Assembly (NCBI GenBank): GCA_007695015.1
Contig: REEN01000043.1
Location: 1-42,638 of the forward strand
Source of the DNA: Marinilabiliales bacterium
Lineage (GTDB): Bacteria > Bacteroidota > Bacteroidia > Bacteroidales > PUMT01
Direction of reading: 5' to 3'
DNA: 42,638 nt
Shown: in pieces, positions 16,642 through 27,500 of the stretch
How positions within the stretch are numbered: position 1 is the stretch's first letter
Layout: the number at the start of each line of letters is the position of its first letter
The notes under the pieces: model-generated
What the model saw: only the letters and a program-made list of their open reading frames with translations
Databases searched by the model: none
What the model was told of the DNA's origin: nothing
Made by a program: the position numbers and the translations under genes

Positions 16642-18192
16642 CTACCTGTAATGCCTTGACGGGGCGCTCATCTCGACCGTGTCGCCTTCCGCCACGCGGG
16701 TCTTTTCCAGCTCCTTCTTCAGAAAGCTTACCAGGTCTGAGTATTCCGGGTCGGGGTAGACGCTGTGCATCTCATCCGGATCCCTCTCCAGGTCGAACAG
16801 TTCCCATTCATCAAGAGTATAATAATGTATCAGCTTGTAGCGGTCGCAGCGGATCCCGTAATGGGGTTTCACCATATGCCAGTCGGGGTAAGCATAATAA
16901 TGATAGTAGGCATACTCCCTCCACTCTTCAGGATCATCCCCCTTCAGAAGCGGCAGCATGCTGAGGCCCTGTATGTCGCCCGGTATGGGCAGCCCGGCCA
17001 TATCGAGGAAGGTGGCTGCAAAGTCGATGTTCTGCACAATATGTGAATTGCGGGAACCGGGTCCGGTAACTCCCGGCCATCTTGCTATAAAGGGCATCCT
17101 GAGTGACTCCTCGTACATCCACCTCTTGTCGTACCAGCCATGGTCGCCAAGGAAAAAGCCCTGATCTGAGCTGTATATAACAATGGTATTCTCTGCCAGT
17201 CCGCTCTCCTCCAGGTAGTCCAGCAGACGACCTATCTCCTTGTCCATCGATGTAACCGACCGTAGAAAATCCTTTACGTACCTCTGGTATTTCCACAGTG
17301 CAAGTTCATCGCCCTGCAGGTTTGCCTTTTCGAAGGCTTCATTTTCCGGGCCGTAGGCCTCCATAAACCTGGCAAGCTGCTCATCGTTCAGATAATCGGG
17401 CGGTATCAGTTTCAGATCCCTTTCGTTCATGTGCCGTGCTATCTCCATCTCCTGCATGGTCGCTGCGGTGGATCTGTTAGAATAATCATCGAAGAAATTG
17501 GTGGGCACCGGCAGGTCAATATCCTTGTAAAGCTCATATTCATCAGGTCCCGGCACCCATTCTCGGTGGGGTGTCTTATGGGAGTAGGCCATGAAGAAAG
17601 GCTGTGAGCCGTTGCGGTTCGCATCCAGCCATTCGATGGCCCTGTCGGTTATCAGCGTGGCGGTGTATCCTGTTTCAGGCTCCATGGTACCTTCGCTTGT
17701 GCCGAAAATGGGATTGTAATAGGTGCCCTGCTGACCCCACTGGGTCAGTATTGCCCAATCGTCAAAGCCGGTCGGATCTGAGAACAGGTGCCACTTGCCT
17801 ATCCAGGCAGTTTTATAACCGCCCTCCTGCAACAGTTTGGGGAAGGTCTGCTGGGATCCGTCAAAGATGGTATCGTTGCGCAGCATGCCGTTGAAATGGC
17901 TGTGCTTGCCCGTTAGTATGGCAGCCCGGCTGGGCCCGCAGATGGAGTTGGTGCAAAAGACGTTCTCGAAAAGCATTCCCTCAGCGGCCAGCCTGTCGAG
18001 CGCCGGGGTTATTACATGCTTGTGAAGCTCAGGGTTATTGTTTTTGGGTCCGTAGGCGCCGATTGCATGTGTTGCATGGTCATCGCTGAAGATAAAGATG
18101 ATATTTGGCCTCTCTTCAGGTTGCTCGCCTCCCGGCTGGCACGCGGCAAACATTGCCGGCAGCGTAATGATTAAATGTCTGGAGTACTTCAT
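16642..18192 (-). CDS. Type I sulfatase (formylglycine-dependent), lipoprotein
   Basis: This is a 516-residue family S1 sulfatase. The signal peptide ends in PAMFAAC (Cys18), suggesting a lipid anchor. Metal ligands appear in IIFIFSDDHA (Asp37, Asp38), the active-site Cys85 lies in ICGPSRAAILTGKH (CxPSR type, converted to formylglycine), GKWHL follows near residue 134, and SSDQGFFLGDHGWYDKR carries the later metal site. The C-terminal domain (YYHYYAYPDWHMVKPHYGIRCDRYKLIHYY...ELFDLERDPDEMHSV) is typical of N-acetylglucosamine-6-sulfatase-like and heparan/mucin sulfatases. The maturation enzyme is not in the window. It may be transcribed with the D-LDH-like gene upstream and the ceramidase-like gene downstream. 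Confidence 0.92.
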   Translation of the reverse strand: MKYSRHLIITLPAMFAACQPGGEQPEERPNIIFIFSDDHATHAIGAYGPKNNNPELHKHVITPALDRLAAEGMLFENVFCTNSICGPSRAAILTGKHSHFNGMLRNDTIFDGSQQTFPKLLQEGGYKTAWIGKWHLFSDPTGFDDWAILTQWGQQGTYYNPIFGTSEGTMEPETGYTATLITDRAIEWLDANRNGSQPFFMAYSHKTPHREWVPGPDEYELYKDIDLPVPTNFFDDYSNRSTAATMQEMEIARHMNERDLKLIPPDYLNDEQLARFMEAYGPENEAFEKANLQGDELALWKYQRYVKDFLRSVTSMDKEIGRLLDYLEESGLAENTIVIYSSDQGFFLGDHGWYDKRWMYEESLRMPFIARWPGVTGPGSRNSHIVQNIDFAATFLDMAGLPIPGDIQGLSMLPLLKGDDPEEWREYAYYHYYAYPDWHMVKPHYGIRCDRYKLIHYYTLDEWELFDLERDPDEMHSVYPDPEYSDLVSFLKKELEKTRVAEGDTVEMSAPSRHYR

Positions 18193-18278
18193 GGTCTAAA
18201 GGTTAGTTGGTTTTTATGATAATGCATGTTGTTTGCCGGATACCGGCGGGATCCATGCCGGCCGGCTGTGCAGTCATC

Positions 18279-19331
18279 TCAGAAACATTGCTCCCCCTTG
18301 TTTTTCAGACACTCCGCCGGCGATTTAAGGCATCTGTAGCACAGCTCATTATCCTGAACTTTCCCTTCTGTGAAATCCTTGATATTGTTCATGGTTGTTT
18401 CGGCAATATTGTGCATTGCCTCCCTTGTGAAGAAGCCCTGGTGCGAAGTTATGATTACATTGTTGAAGGTAAGCAGCCTTGCGAGTATATCGTCGGTCAG
18501 GACCCTGTTGGAAAGATCCTCAAAGAAATACTCAGCTTCCTCTTCATAAACATCAAGCCCGGCGCTCCCCACCTTTCCGTTTTTCAGCCCCCATATCAGG
18601 TCGGCCGTGCGTATCAGCTTGCCCCTCCCGGTATTGATTATCATGACACCATCTTTCATGATCTCGATTGTGTTCCTGTTGATCATGTATTCGGTCTCTT
18701 TTGTAAGCGGGCAGTTGAGCGAGATTATATCGGAGCTCCTGTACAGTTCGTCAAGCGGAACATACCTGAAGTTATTCTCCTTTGCAGCCTTCCTGTCAGG
18801 GTAAGGGTCGTAAGCCAGCACGTCCATGCCGAACCCAAGCAATATTCTGATCAGCGCCCTCCCTATCTTGCCAGTTCCGACGACGCCCGCTTTTTTACGG
18901 TACATGTCAAAGCCCATTAGTCCCCCAAGTGAGAAGTTGGCATCCCTTGTCCTCCAGTAAGCCCTGTGGATTTTACGGTTGAGTGACAGCATAAGCGCCA
19001 CGGTATGCTCGGCAATTGCATTGGGTGAATAGGCCGGTACCCTTACCACATGTATCTTTTTGTATGCAGCCTTGAAATCGACGTTGTTGTATCCCGCACA
19101 TCTCAGTGCTATCAGCTTTATACCGCATGAATGAAGCCTCTCAATTACTTCAGCAGATACAACATCGTTTACGAAAACGCATACCACATCATAACCTTCG
19201 GCCAGCATGGCATTGTCGGCAGTAATATTGAACTTGTGATACTTGATCTCGTAACCGAAATCCCTGTTCAGCTCATCAAACATGTCCCTGTCATAGGGTT
19301 TTGTATCGAAAAAGGCGATCTTTGTACTCAT
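18279..19331 (-). CDS. D-lactate dehydrogenase-like 2-hydroxyacid dehydrogenase with Cys-rich tail
   Basis: NAD-dependent interconversion of a 2-oxoacid and a D-2-hydroxyacid is the likely reaction. The Rossmann loop GVVGTGKIGRAL (about 149-160) with YDPYPD after strand 2 indicates NAD preference. The catalytic residues are Arg236 (INTGRGKLI), Glu265 (VYEEEAEYFF) and His297 (TSHQGFF), and the AEHTVALML and YEEEAEYFFEDLSN patterns fit D-lactate dehydrogenase. The protein runs to 350 residues because of a terminal stretch with four cysteines (Cys331, 334, 341, 349; CX2CX6CX7C), which could bind a metal or act as a redox switch. It is divergent from the aldehyde dehydrogenase gene with only 58 bases between starts. 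Confidence 0.9.
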   Translation of the reverse strand: MSTKIAFFDTKPYDRDMFDELNRDFGYEIKYHKFNITADNAMLAEGYDVVCVFVNDVVSAEVIERLHSCGIKLIALRCAGYNNVDFKAAYKKIHVVRVPAYSPNAIAEHTVALMLSLNRKIHRAYWRTRDANFSLGGLMGFDMYRKKAGVVGTGKIGRALIRILLGFGMDVLAYDPYPDRKAAKENNFRYVPLDELYRSSDIISLNCPLTKETEYMINRNTIEIMKDGVMIINTGRGKLIRTADLIWGLKNGKVGSAGLDVYEEEAEYFFEDLSNRVLTDDILARLLTFNNVIITSHQGFFTREAMHNIAETTMNNIKDFTEGKVQDNELCYRCLKSPAECLKNKGEQCF

Positions 19332-19389
19332 ATTGAATGGTTATTTATCAATGTTAAAAATAGTAATAAACTGACAAAAACCGGCAGAT

Positions 19390-20757
19390 ATGCAGTTGAG
19401 AACAGTTAATCCGGCAACGGGAGAGCAGGTTGCCACCTATGAGCGGCATACACCCGGCGAGGCTGCCCGTATCATATCCCTTGTAACCAATGAACAGCAT
19501 GATTGGGGGCTCACAGATTTCAGCCACAGGGCTGACCTGATGCTGAAGGTTGCAGAAAATCTCAGGCAAAATTCAGAAGAGTATGCCCGGTTGATCACCC
19601 TTGAGATGGGAAAGCCAATAGCTCAGTCGCTTGCAGAGGTTGAAAAATGCGCCGGTGTATGCGATCATTACGCAGAAAATAGCGGCAGGTACCTTGAACG
19701 CGAGTATGTTGAAGCCGGCGGAGCCGAAAGCTTTGTTGCCTTCAGTCCCCTTGGCGTGGTGCTTGCCGTCATGCCCTGGAACTTTCCTTTCTGGCAGGTG
19801 TTCAGGTTTGCAGCACCGGCATTAATGGCAGGAAACGGAGCGCTGCTCAAACATGCTTCAAATGTTACCGGGTCGGCACTGGCAATTGAAAACATCTTCA
19901 GGGAATCAGGATTGCCCCCCAACCTGTTCAGAACACTTAAGATCGGCAGCGACGCTGTAGGCCAGGTCATAGAAAACCCGCTTGTAAGCGCGGTAACTCT
20001 TACCGGCAGCGTCGGGGCAGGACGCGCGGTGGCTGCAAAGGCCGGGGCGGAACTGAAAAAGACCGTTCTTGAGCTTGGCGGGAGTGACCCGTATGTTATT
20101 CTTGAAGATGCCGATCTTGATAAAGCTGTTGAGGTGTGTGTCAACAGCAGGCTGATAAATGGAGGACAAAGCTGCATTGCTGCCAAGCGCTTTATTGTTG
20201 TCAGGCAGATGCTGGAGGAGTTCACGGAGCGTTTTACCGCGCTGATGGCTGCCAAAATGATGGGCGATCCCATGGATAAGAAGAAAGATATCGGCCCCAT
20301 GGCATCAGTTGCGCTGAGGGATGAGCTTCACGGGCAGGTTGCCGCAAGCATTGACAAGGGTGCAAAATGCATTCTTGGAGGTACGGTGCCGGAGAAACCC
20401 GGGGCCTGGTACCCTCCAACTGTGTTAACGGGCGTCAAACCCGGTATGCCCGCGTATGACGAAGAGATATTCGGGCCGGTAGCGGCGATCATAGGCGCTG
20501 AAGATAAGCCCGGGGCCATCAGGATCGCCAATGATACGCAATTCGGACTCGGAGCCGCGGTATTTACGCGCGATACGGAAAAGGGCACATCCATTGCTGA
20601 AAAGGAGTTGAATGCCGGCTGCTGTTTTGTGAACGACATGGTAAGGTCGGATCCCCGCCTGCCTTTCGGCGGAATAAAACAGAGCGGTTACGGCAGGGAG
20701 CTTTCATATTTCGGCATCCGGGAGTTTGTCAATATCAAGGCGGTTTTTTCCGGCTGA
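19390..20757 (+). CDS. NAD(P)-dependent aldehyde dehydrogenase, succinate-semialdehyde type
   Basis: This 455-residue ALDH superfamily enzyme oxidises an aldehyde to the acid. Active-site residues are present: PWNFPFW with Asn131, Lys154 in ALLKHASN, Glu228 in VLELGGSDPYV and the nucleophile Cys262 in NGGQSCIAAKRF. The lack of an N-terminal extension and the MQLRTVNPATGEQVATYERHT start resemble the Sad/YneI-type succinate-semialdehyde dehydrogenases, so succinate semialdehyde is the best guess. Other small semialdehydes are possible. It has its own short upstream region, shared with the divergent D-LDH-like gene. Confidence 0.88.
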   Translation: MQLRTVNPATGEQVATYERHTPGEAARIISLVTNEQHDWGLTDFSHRADLMLKVAENLRQNSEEYARLITLEMGKPIAQSLAEVEKCAGVCDHYAENSGRYLEREYVEAGGAESFVAFSPLGVVLAVMPWNFPFWQVFRFAAPALMAGNGALLKHASNVTGSALAIENIFRESGLPPNLFRTLKIGSDAVGQVIENPLVSAVTLTGSVGAGRAVAAKAGAELKKTVLELGGSDPYVILEDADLDKAVEVCVNSRLINGGQSCIAAKRFIVVRQMLEEFTERFTALMAAKMMGDPMDKKKDIGPMASVALRDELHGQVAASIDKGAKCILGGTVPEKPGAWYPPTVLTGVKPGMPAYDEEIFGPVAAIIGAEDKPGAIRIANDTQFGLGAAVFTRDTEKGTSIAEKELNAGCCFVNDMVRSDPRLPFGGIKQSGYGRELSYFGIREFVNIKAVFSG

Positions 20758-20825
20758 CCAACAACCATTTACAGATTATTTGAAGCAGATTTTTAGCCTT
20801 GCATCAGCAATACCTATGAAATTAG

Positions 20826-20856
20826 TTTGCGAACTATAAAAATAGTTGTATCTTTG
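20826..20856 (+). promoter_or_regulatory. Strong Bacteroidota-type promoter for the TonB-domain gene
   Basis: TTTG (20826-20829), exactly 19 bases, then TATCTTTG (20849-20856) is a full match to the consensus. It gives a leader of about 30 bases before the ATG at 20893. Confidence 0.8.
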
Positions 20857-20892
20857 ACAAGGATCTGATTTGTCAAACTAAAATATCTTAAG

Positions 20893-21444
20893 ATGCAACT
20901 ATTCAAAAACAATGGAGTACGAAGGGCACTGATACTGTCACTGCTCGCTGCAACCGCAGTTTTTGCGGCCACCTGTACCAAGGAGATCCTGATGCAGCAG
21001 GATCCGCCCGGGCAACTGCAGGTTCCCCAGCTTGCACCCGGAAGTGACAATCTCTATTTTGTTGTTGAGCAGATGCCCTACTTCAAAGAAGAGGGTAAGG
21101 GTTATGACGGATTTCGAAAATTCATTGCTGAAAACATCCGTTACCCTGAGGAGGCCCGGGAACAGGGCATAGAGGGCAGGGTTTTCGTGCAGCTTACCGT
21201 AAAGGATGACGGAAGTGTAGGCAACGTAAATGTTGTAAGGGGAGCCGATCCTCTGCTTGACCGGGAAGCCGTGAGGGTGGTTGAGGCATCGCCGCGCTGG
21301 GTCCCCGGTATGCAGAATGGCAAACCGGTCAATGTCGTGTTCACCATGCCTGTAACCTTTTTGCTTCCCGGCGGGGAGCCTGATGAGGAAGTCTTAACTA
21401 TGACTGTAACCTCCAGTCCGCCAAAAGGGGAGCCTGAGGAGTAA
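20893..21444 (+). CDS. Energy transducer TonB C-terminal domain protein
   Basis: This 183-residue protein has an N-terminal hydrophobic segment (ALILSLLAATAVFAATC), which may be an uncleaved anchor or a weak lipobox. A TonB C-terminal domain occupies about residues 70-155: FRKFIAENIRYPEEAREQGIEGRVFVQLTVKDDGSVGNVNVVRGADPLLDREAVRVVEASPRWVPG. The long Pro-rich spacer of true TonB is absent, so it reaches only a short way into the periplasm, and the Pro/Glu-rich tail follows the domain rather than preceding it. It sits directly before the sensor and SusC genes and may serve that transporter. A role in signalling to the outer membrane is also possible. Confidence 0.82.
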   Translation: MQLFKNNGVRRALILSLLAATAVFAATCTKEILMQQDPPGQLQVPQLAPGSDNLYFVVEQMPYFKEEGKGYDGFRKFIAENIRYPEEAREQGIEGRVFVQLTVKDDGSVGNVNVVRGADPLLDREAVRVVEASPRWVPGMQNGKPVNVVFTMPVTFLLPGGEPDEEVLTMTVTSSPPKGEPEE

Positions 21445-21510
21445 TTCCCGGCCTGGCCAGGAGGCTGGCTTCCGTAAGTTGACAATGGCAGTTGATTAAT
21501 CAAATTGCAT

Positions 21511-21518
21511 TAACTTTG
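21511..21518 (+). promoter_or_regulatory. Candidate -7 box (TAACTTTG) for the sensor gene
   Basis: It matches TAnnTTTG and lies 12 bases before the ATG at 21531. A TTG 16 bases upstream is closer than the usual 19-21, so the -33 element is doubtful. The box favours the ATG at 21531 or 21540 over a TTG start at 21492. Confidence 0.4.
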
Positions 21519-21530
21519 CTGTTAAAGTCA

Positions 21531-24326
21531 ATGGGAGCCATGAATTTCCTTCAACATATCCTGCCGGCGTTGATCCTTTCCTGGTATTCGGTTATTCCTG
21601 CCGTGGCTGATGATTTTGAAACACCCAGACTGATACCCTTTCTTGTAAGCGAGTTTGACCTGCACAACCAGAACTGGAGCATTGACCAGGATCCCTCCAG
21701 TTATTTTATCTACCTGGCCAATTCAGGCGGGCTTATTGAATACAACGGTATCAGGTTCAGAGAATATATTCTCGAGGACAACCTTCCTGTCAGATCGGTG
21801 GCGGTTGATTCTTCAGGCAGGATCTTTACAGGCTCTTTCGAGGAATTCGGTTTCTGGCAATATGACGGGAGCGGGCAGTTGACATACAACTCACTGACAC
21901 ATCTTACCGAAGTCGAAAGAAATGATGAGATATGGAAAATTTACATCCTTGGCGGGAAGGTATATTTCCAGTCGTTCACATCAGTTTACATATATGATAG
22001 CGGGAAGGTGGAAAAGATCCTTGCTCCCTATACAATGCTTTTCATGCACCTTCCGGGTGACCGGTTCATTGCCCAGATAATTGATGGCGGGCTCTACATG
22101 TTTGATGGTGAGGAATTTGAGTTTATTGAAAACAGCGGGATATTTGCCGGCAAGAAGGTGCATGCAATAATAGGCTATGATGATGAAAGATGGCTCGTAT
22201 GCACCGGCAATGACGGCATCTACATTTATGACGGCAGTGATTTCAGTTATTTCAGATCTGAGGCCTCTGCTTTTCTGGAGAGGTATACATTCAATGCTGC
22301 CAGCCGGCTCAACGATTCGACATTTGCTTTTGGCAGTATCCTCAATGGGGTGATCATAACAGACAGGGATGGTAATATCCTGAGTGTCCATAACACCGAT
22401 AACGGACTCGAAAACAATACGGTGCTTTCACTTTTTGCGGATGCTGACAATGGACTGTGGGTCGGTCTGGACCATGGGGTTAACTATATTGACCTCTGTT
22501 CGCCGTTCACTCATTACCAGAGCAGAAACGGCACGATGGGTACGATATATGCAATGCTGAAGCACGATAATTTCCTTTATATCGGCACCAATCACGGCCT
22601 TTTCAGGGCAGATATTCAGAGAAAGGGCCAGTTATGGAATTTTGACAATATTACATTTGTTCCGGGGAGTCACGGACAGGTATGGACGCTTGAAATATTT
22701 GACGGACAGATCCTGTGCGGCCATAATGACGGCACCTTCCTGGTGGATGACGGCCGCCTGCAAACTCTCTCGACAATAACAGGCGGGTGGTCACTAAAGC
22801 CATTCGGCGGTCATATCATCGCAGGCACCTATACAGGTATTATTTTCCTCGAAAGAGATCATATCGGAACCTGGCAGTACATGCACAAGGTTGAAAATTT
22901 CAATGAACCGACCAGGTATATTGAAACCGACTACCTTGGTTATGTCTGGGCATCACACCATCAAAGGGGCATATACAAGATAGAATTGTCGGGCGACCTT
23001 ACTGAGGCTGTAAAGGTTGAGTATTTTCCGAGTATTTACGGTAAGGGTTTCAATATCAAGACATTTAAGATTAACAACAGGGTTGTGTTTGTCACTCCTG
23101 AGGATATATATACCTTTGACTTCGTAAGAAATCAGATCGTTCCCTTTGAAGCTCTGACGGAGCATCTGGGCGATTTCCGTTATGTTGCACAGATCAGTCA
23201 GCATAAGCCGAACCAATACTGGTTCATCAGGGACGACAAGCTTGCTCTTTTTGAAATCGGACTTGACTTTTCGACCCGCAAGCTGTTTGAGATACAGCAT
23301 GAAAATATCAACCTCCCTCAGAGAGAAATCAGATTGTTACCTCTTGACGATAATTCTATAATTATTTCCAACCCTCACAGCTTTGATGTTTTTGATATAT
23401 CGAAGCATGAAATGAAGACTGATGTTTCAAGGCTGGGTATTGATAAGCTGCTTTTCTACGGAAAGCGCGATACTGTTACTTTTTTCGAATTCTTCAGGGA
23501 TGTTGCCGTGCCATGGAATGTTAACAATTTGGCGGTTCAATTTTCCGACCCTTCGCTGTTCGGGCGTACCTCAAAACCTTTCCGGTACCGGATCGCCGAA
23601 CTTGACCCTACATGGCAGAATACAATTTCAGACCGGGTTGTTTTACCCGGTCTGAAACCCGGGAAATATACCCTTGAGCTGAAAGGCATTGGTGAGAATA
23701 TTGTCGCCGTTCCTTTTACGGTAGGTAAACCATGGTACCATTCACACTTTGCGCTGATGGTTTATGCGATCATAGTGGCATTATTAGCCTGGTCGCTCAG
23801 GAAATTCTTCAGCTATGAAATAAGCCGGCATAAAGAACTTACAGCCATGGAGATGAGGCAGAGGTCACTGGAGAAGGAGCTCAATTACAAGAGTTATGAA
23901 CTGATGCTTACAATGAGGCATCTGCTGCTGAAAGACAGCATCCTGAAGGACTTGCAGGAGCAGATACTGGCCATCAAAGAGGAGTCTTCAAAATATCCTG
24001 TCAAATCTATTAACAAGATGGAACAGGTTATCAATAAAGGTTTGGGGGTTCAGAGTTCAGAGTGGGAAAATGCAATGAATACACTGAAACTCACCCAGCA
24101 GGGATTCTTTAAGTCGCTCAAGAAGAGGTATCCCCAGCTTACACCCAATGACCTGAGGTTGTGTTCATACCTGAGGATGAACTTCAATACAAAAGAGATT
24201 GCCCAGCTTCTCAATATTTCAACAAGAAGCGTTGAGATAAGCAGGCACAGGTTGCGGAAAAAGCTTAAACTCAGTCAGGATGAGAATCTGTTCGAGTTTC
24301 TGATGAAAGCGGAACCCGAAAAGTGA
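21531..24326 (+). CDS. Membrane one-component sensor/regulator: beta-propeller, Y_Y_Y domain, LuxR-type HTH
   Basis: This is a 931-residue transmembrane regulator. After a signal sequence the periplasmic part contains repeated propeller blades (for example GLIEYNGIRF, DNGLENNTVLSLFADADNGLWVGLDHGVNYI, NFLYIGTNHGLF), then a Y_Y_Y-type beta-sandwich (about residues 680-735: KPFRYRIAELDPTWQ...LPGLKPGKYTLELKG). One helix (about 740-760: ALMVYAIIVALLAWSL) crosses the membrane. A long coiled coil (about 770-850) leads to a LuxR-like helix-turn-helix (LTPNDLRLCSYLRMNFNTKEIAQLLNISTRSVEISRHRLRKKL). There is no histidine kinase domain, so this is not a hybrid two-component protein. It lies just before susC and probably senses an oligosaccharide and activates the locus. 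Confidence 0.9.
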   Translation: MGAMNFLQHILPALILSWYSVIPAVADDFETPRLIPFLVSEFDLHNQNWSIDQDPSSYFIYLANSGGLIEYNGIRFREYILEDNLPVRSVAVDSSGRIFTGSFEEFGFWQYDGSGQLTYNSLTHLTEVERNDEIWKIYILGGKVYFQSFTSVYIYDSGKVEKILAPYTMLFMHLPGDRFIAQIIDGGLYMFDGEEFEFIENSGIFAGKKVHAIIGYDDERWLVCTGNDGIYIYDGSDFSYFRSEASAFLERYTFNAASRLNDSTFAFGSILNGVIITDRDGNILSVHNTDNGLENNTVLSLFADADNGLWVGLDHGVNYIDLCSPFTHYQSRNGTMGTIYAMLKHDNFLYIGTNHGLFRADIQRKGQLWNFDNITFVPGSHGQVWTLEIFDGQILCGHNDGTFLVDDGRLQTLSTITGGWSLKPFGGHIIAGTYTGIIFLERDHIGTWQYMHKVENFNEPTRYIETDYLGYVWASHHQRGIYKIELSGDLTEAVKVEYFPSIYGKGFNIKTFKINNRVVFVTPEDIYTFDFVRNQIVPFEALTEHLGDFRYVAQISQHKPNQYWFIRDDKLALFEIGLDFSTRKLFEIQHENINLPQREIRLLPLDDNSIIISNPHSFDVFDISKHEMKTDVSRLGIDKLLFYGKRDTVTFFEFFRDVAVPWNVNNLAVQFSDPSLFGRTSKPFRYRIAELDPTWQNTISDRVVLPGLKPGKYTLELKGIGENIVAVPFTVGKPWYHSHFALMVYAIIVALLAWSLRKFFSYEISRHKELTAMEMRQRSLEKELNYKSYELMLTMRHLLLKDSILKDLQEQILAIKEESSKYPVKSINKMEQVINKGLGVQSSEWENAMNTLKLTQQGFFKSLKKRYPQLTPNDLRLCSYLRMNFNTKEIAQLLNISTRSVEISRHRLRKKLKLSQDENLFEFLMKAEPEK

Positions 24327-24572
24327 AAAGTAACTTATTTCCGGTTTAAGGTGCAGCAACACAGCTTTTTGATATCGTCGGTGAAAGTAATGATGAGGTT
24401 CACTCAGTTGCTGAATTGCGGACTGTGAAAACTAAATGACTCGCATAATTTGACATTCGGCCCAATTTGACCGAAATTTCCTTTCAAAACAGGCATATGC
24501 AATTCGAATTTCCGGCATGAGCCTTAGCCATTAGAAAATAATTATCTCTTTTATTCTCAAAAGCCCTGCATT

Positions 24573-27500
24573 ATGAAGTATAAGATCCTTTTTCTTCTCT
24601 TTCTTTTTTGCACGGCGATATCTGGAATTTCCCAGGTAACAGTCCGGGGTACGGTTACAGATGCTGCTGACGGAACAACATTGCCGGGTGCCACGGTACT
24701 GGTCAGGGATACAGCAGAGGGAACACAAACCGGTATGGACGGAACGTACCAGATCACAGTTTCAGAAGATGCGGTCCTGGTTTTTTCATTTATCGGGATG
24801 GCATCTGCGGAGATACCCGTGGATGGCCAGACTGTTATTGATGTAGCTCTTGAACAGGAGATTGCATCTTTGCAGGAGGTTGTCTTTATAGGTTACGGCA
24901 CAGGCACAAAGCAGGATCTCACCGCACCTGTAACCACTATCAGGTCTGAAGAGATATCCCGCCAGACAACCGTCAATCCGGCACAGGCACTTCAGGGCAA
25001 GGTTGCGGGGATGATGGTTACCAACTTCGGCGAACCCGGAAGTCAGCCCACAATCAGGATACGTGGGGTGAGTACCGTTTTTGCGGGAGGAGGGGGGCCC
25101 CTGTATGTTGTAGACGGGATAATTGTTAATAATATTAATTTCTTGAATAACAACGACATTGAGTCAATCACAGTCCTGAAGGATGCATCAGCAGGTGCAA
25201 TTTATGGTGTACAGGCAGCCAACGGCGTGATACTGGTCACAACAAAGGAGGGTAGAGAGGGGCCAACGCGTGTTGATTTTTCAACATACACAGGCTTTCA
25301 GCAGGTTACCAACATTCTTGAGATGGCAGGTACAGAAGAGTATATTCAACTCCTGAACCAGAGGACAGGGCTGACCGGTGTGGGGAATTTCTTTGATCCC
25401 GGGGACTTCAGCGAGAGCACCGATTGGTACAATGAACTGACGCGGAACGCTTTGGTTTCAAGTCACGAATTAAGCATATCAGGCGGATCTGAGAATTCAT
25501 CGTACAGCTACGGAATAGGCTACTTTTACCAGGACGGTATTCTTCATACTCATAATCCGGGGAATGCAAATAACTTCAACCGGTTAAATTTCCGGGCTAA
25601 AAATGAGTATCTCTTCAACAGGATCAAGATCGGGTATAACCTGATCTTCTCAAAGAACAACAGCACCCATGCATACAATTATTCGCTTTTCCAGGCATAT
25701 GTTGCTCCCCCGGCTTTCCGGGCAAGAGATGACAGCTTTGACTGGACGGATCCGACGGCACTCGGGTTTTCGGGCCCTTTTGCGAACCCTCTCGCAAGTG
25801 CATATTATTATAATTCGGGAACTGATCTGTATAATATCATCCCCAGCACATGGCTGACTGTTGATATCCGGGAGAACCTCAAGCTTAGAAGCAATTTCAA
25901 TGCAACTCTCGAATTTGGACAGCGCAAAAATTTCAATCCTACATATTATGTGTCGGGCTTGCAGAACAATAACACATCATCATTGAACAGGAACAACGAT
26001 TTTAACAGGAATATCCAGTTTGACAATACCCTGGAATATACAAGGTTAATCAATAATCACAATATCAAACTGATGGCCGGATCATCGGTGCAGGAGTTCT
26101 TTTCCACATACCTGAGCGGCAATGCATTCAATGTGCCCGAGCTGTCAGATGAGACCCGGTATATATCGCTGGGTGATGATACCAACCGCAATGCCTCTGA
26201 CGGTGGATTCAAAAGCAGGGTTTTGTCATTTTTTTCGCGCACCAGTTATAACTATGATTCCAGGTACCTGGTTACAGCTACTGTCCGGGCCGACGGATCT
26301 TCCAAGTATAATGAGAAATGGGGGGTGTTCCCTTCGATCGGGCTTGGATGGGTCATAAGCCAGGAAGATTTTATGGCCGGACAGGATTATTTTGATCACC
26401 TGAAGATACGTGCCAGCTGGGGCCAGTTGGGAAACAACAATGTGCCCGCCAATTCATCGGTTATTGTCGGCAGACCGGGACCTGGGACAACAGGAATTTT
26501 CGGTGGAGACAACCCTGTGCCCGGACTTACCTTTCAGACCGTTTTCAATAATTTCCTGGTCTGGGAAACGGTGGAAGAGCTGAATGCCGGTATTGAAGTT
26601 TTCTCATTTGGCGGAAGACTGAGCCTGGAAGCGGACTTTTACAACCGCATTACCAATAATGCCGTATTCTACGCACCCATACCCGGGGTTGCGGGTACCA
26701 GCAACCTGTTGGGCAACAACGGGAAGATCCGTAACCGCGGCATCGATTTTTCTCTCGGATGGAGCGATCATAACCGTTCGGGTGAACTGAGCTATTCATT
26801 CTCCGGGAATTTTTCAACTGTTGACAATGAGGTGCTGGAGATAGACAATGAATCGGGTGTCATTTTCGGGGCACTTACAAATGGTCAGTTCCTTACAAGG
26901 ACGGTGGTTGGGCAGCCCGTCGGCGCATTTTACGGCTATAGGGTTGCCGGCGTGTTTCAGAGCCTGACGGAGATAGACAATTATACAAGCCCCAACGGAG
27001 TTATTCTGCAACCAGATGCCATACCCGGCGATTTCAGGTTTGAGAACGTTAACGGCGATGACCGGATCGATGATGCCGACCGTGTGATGCTGGGAAGTCC
27101 TATCCCAAAATTCCTTTTCGGGTTCACTGCCAACGCCGGGTTCCGGCAGTGGGACGCCTCTCTTGTTATCCAGGGAGTATCCGGGAACAAGCTTTATAAT
27201 GCAAAAAGAGCCAACAGGAATATTTTTCCCGATGCCAACTATGACATGGACTTTTACAAAAACCACTGGTCGGGCTCCGGCTCTTCCGACACATACCCTT
27301 CAGCAGCACTTACGAGGAGAAATATCTTCCCAAATTCATTTTTTGTGGAGCCGGGAAGTTATATAAGGGTGAGAAGCATCCAGATAGGATATGCTTTGCC
27401 GGCGGATGTTATGTCAAATCTCAGGATCAATGATATGAGGGTGTACCTGAGCGCACAGAACCCGGTTACCTTTTTCAGGTATAACGGTTATACACCCGAG

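Noticed and set aside
21492-21530. TTG start of the sensor gene
   Set aside because: It precedes the predicted -7 box at 21511 and adds residues without signal-peptide character; ATG at 21531 or 21540 is better.
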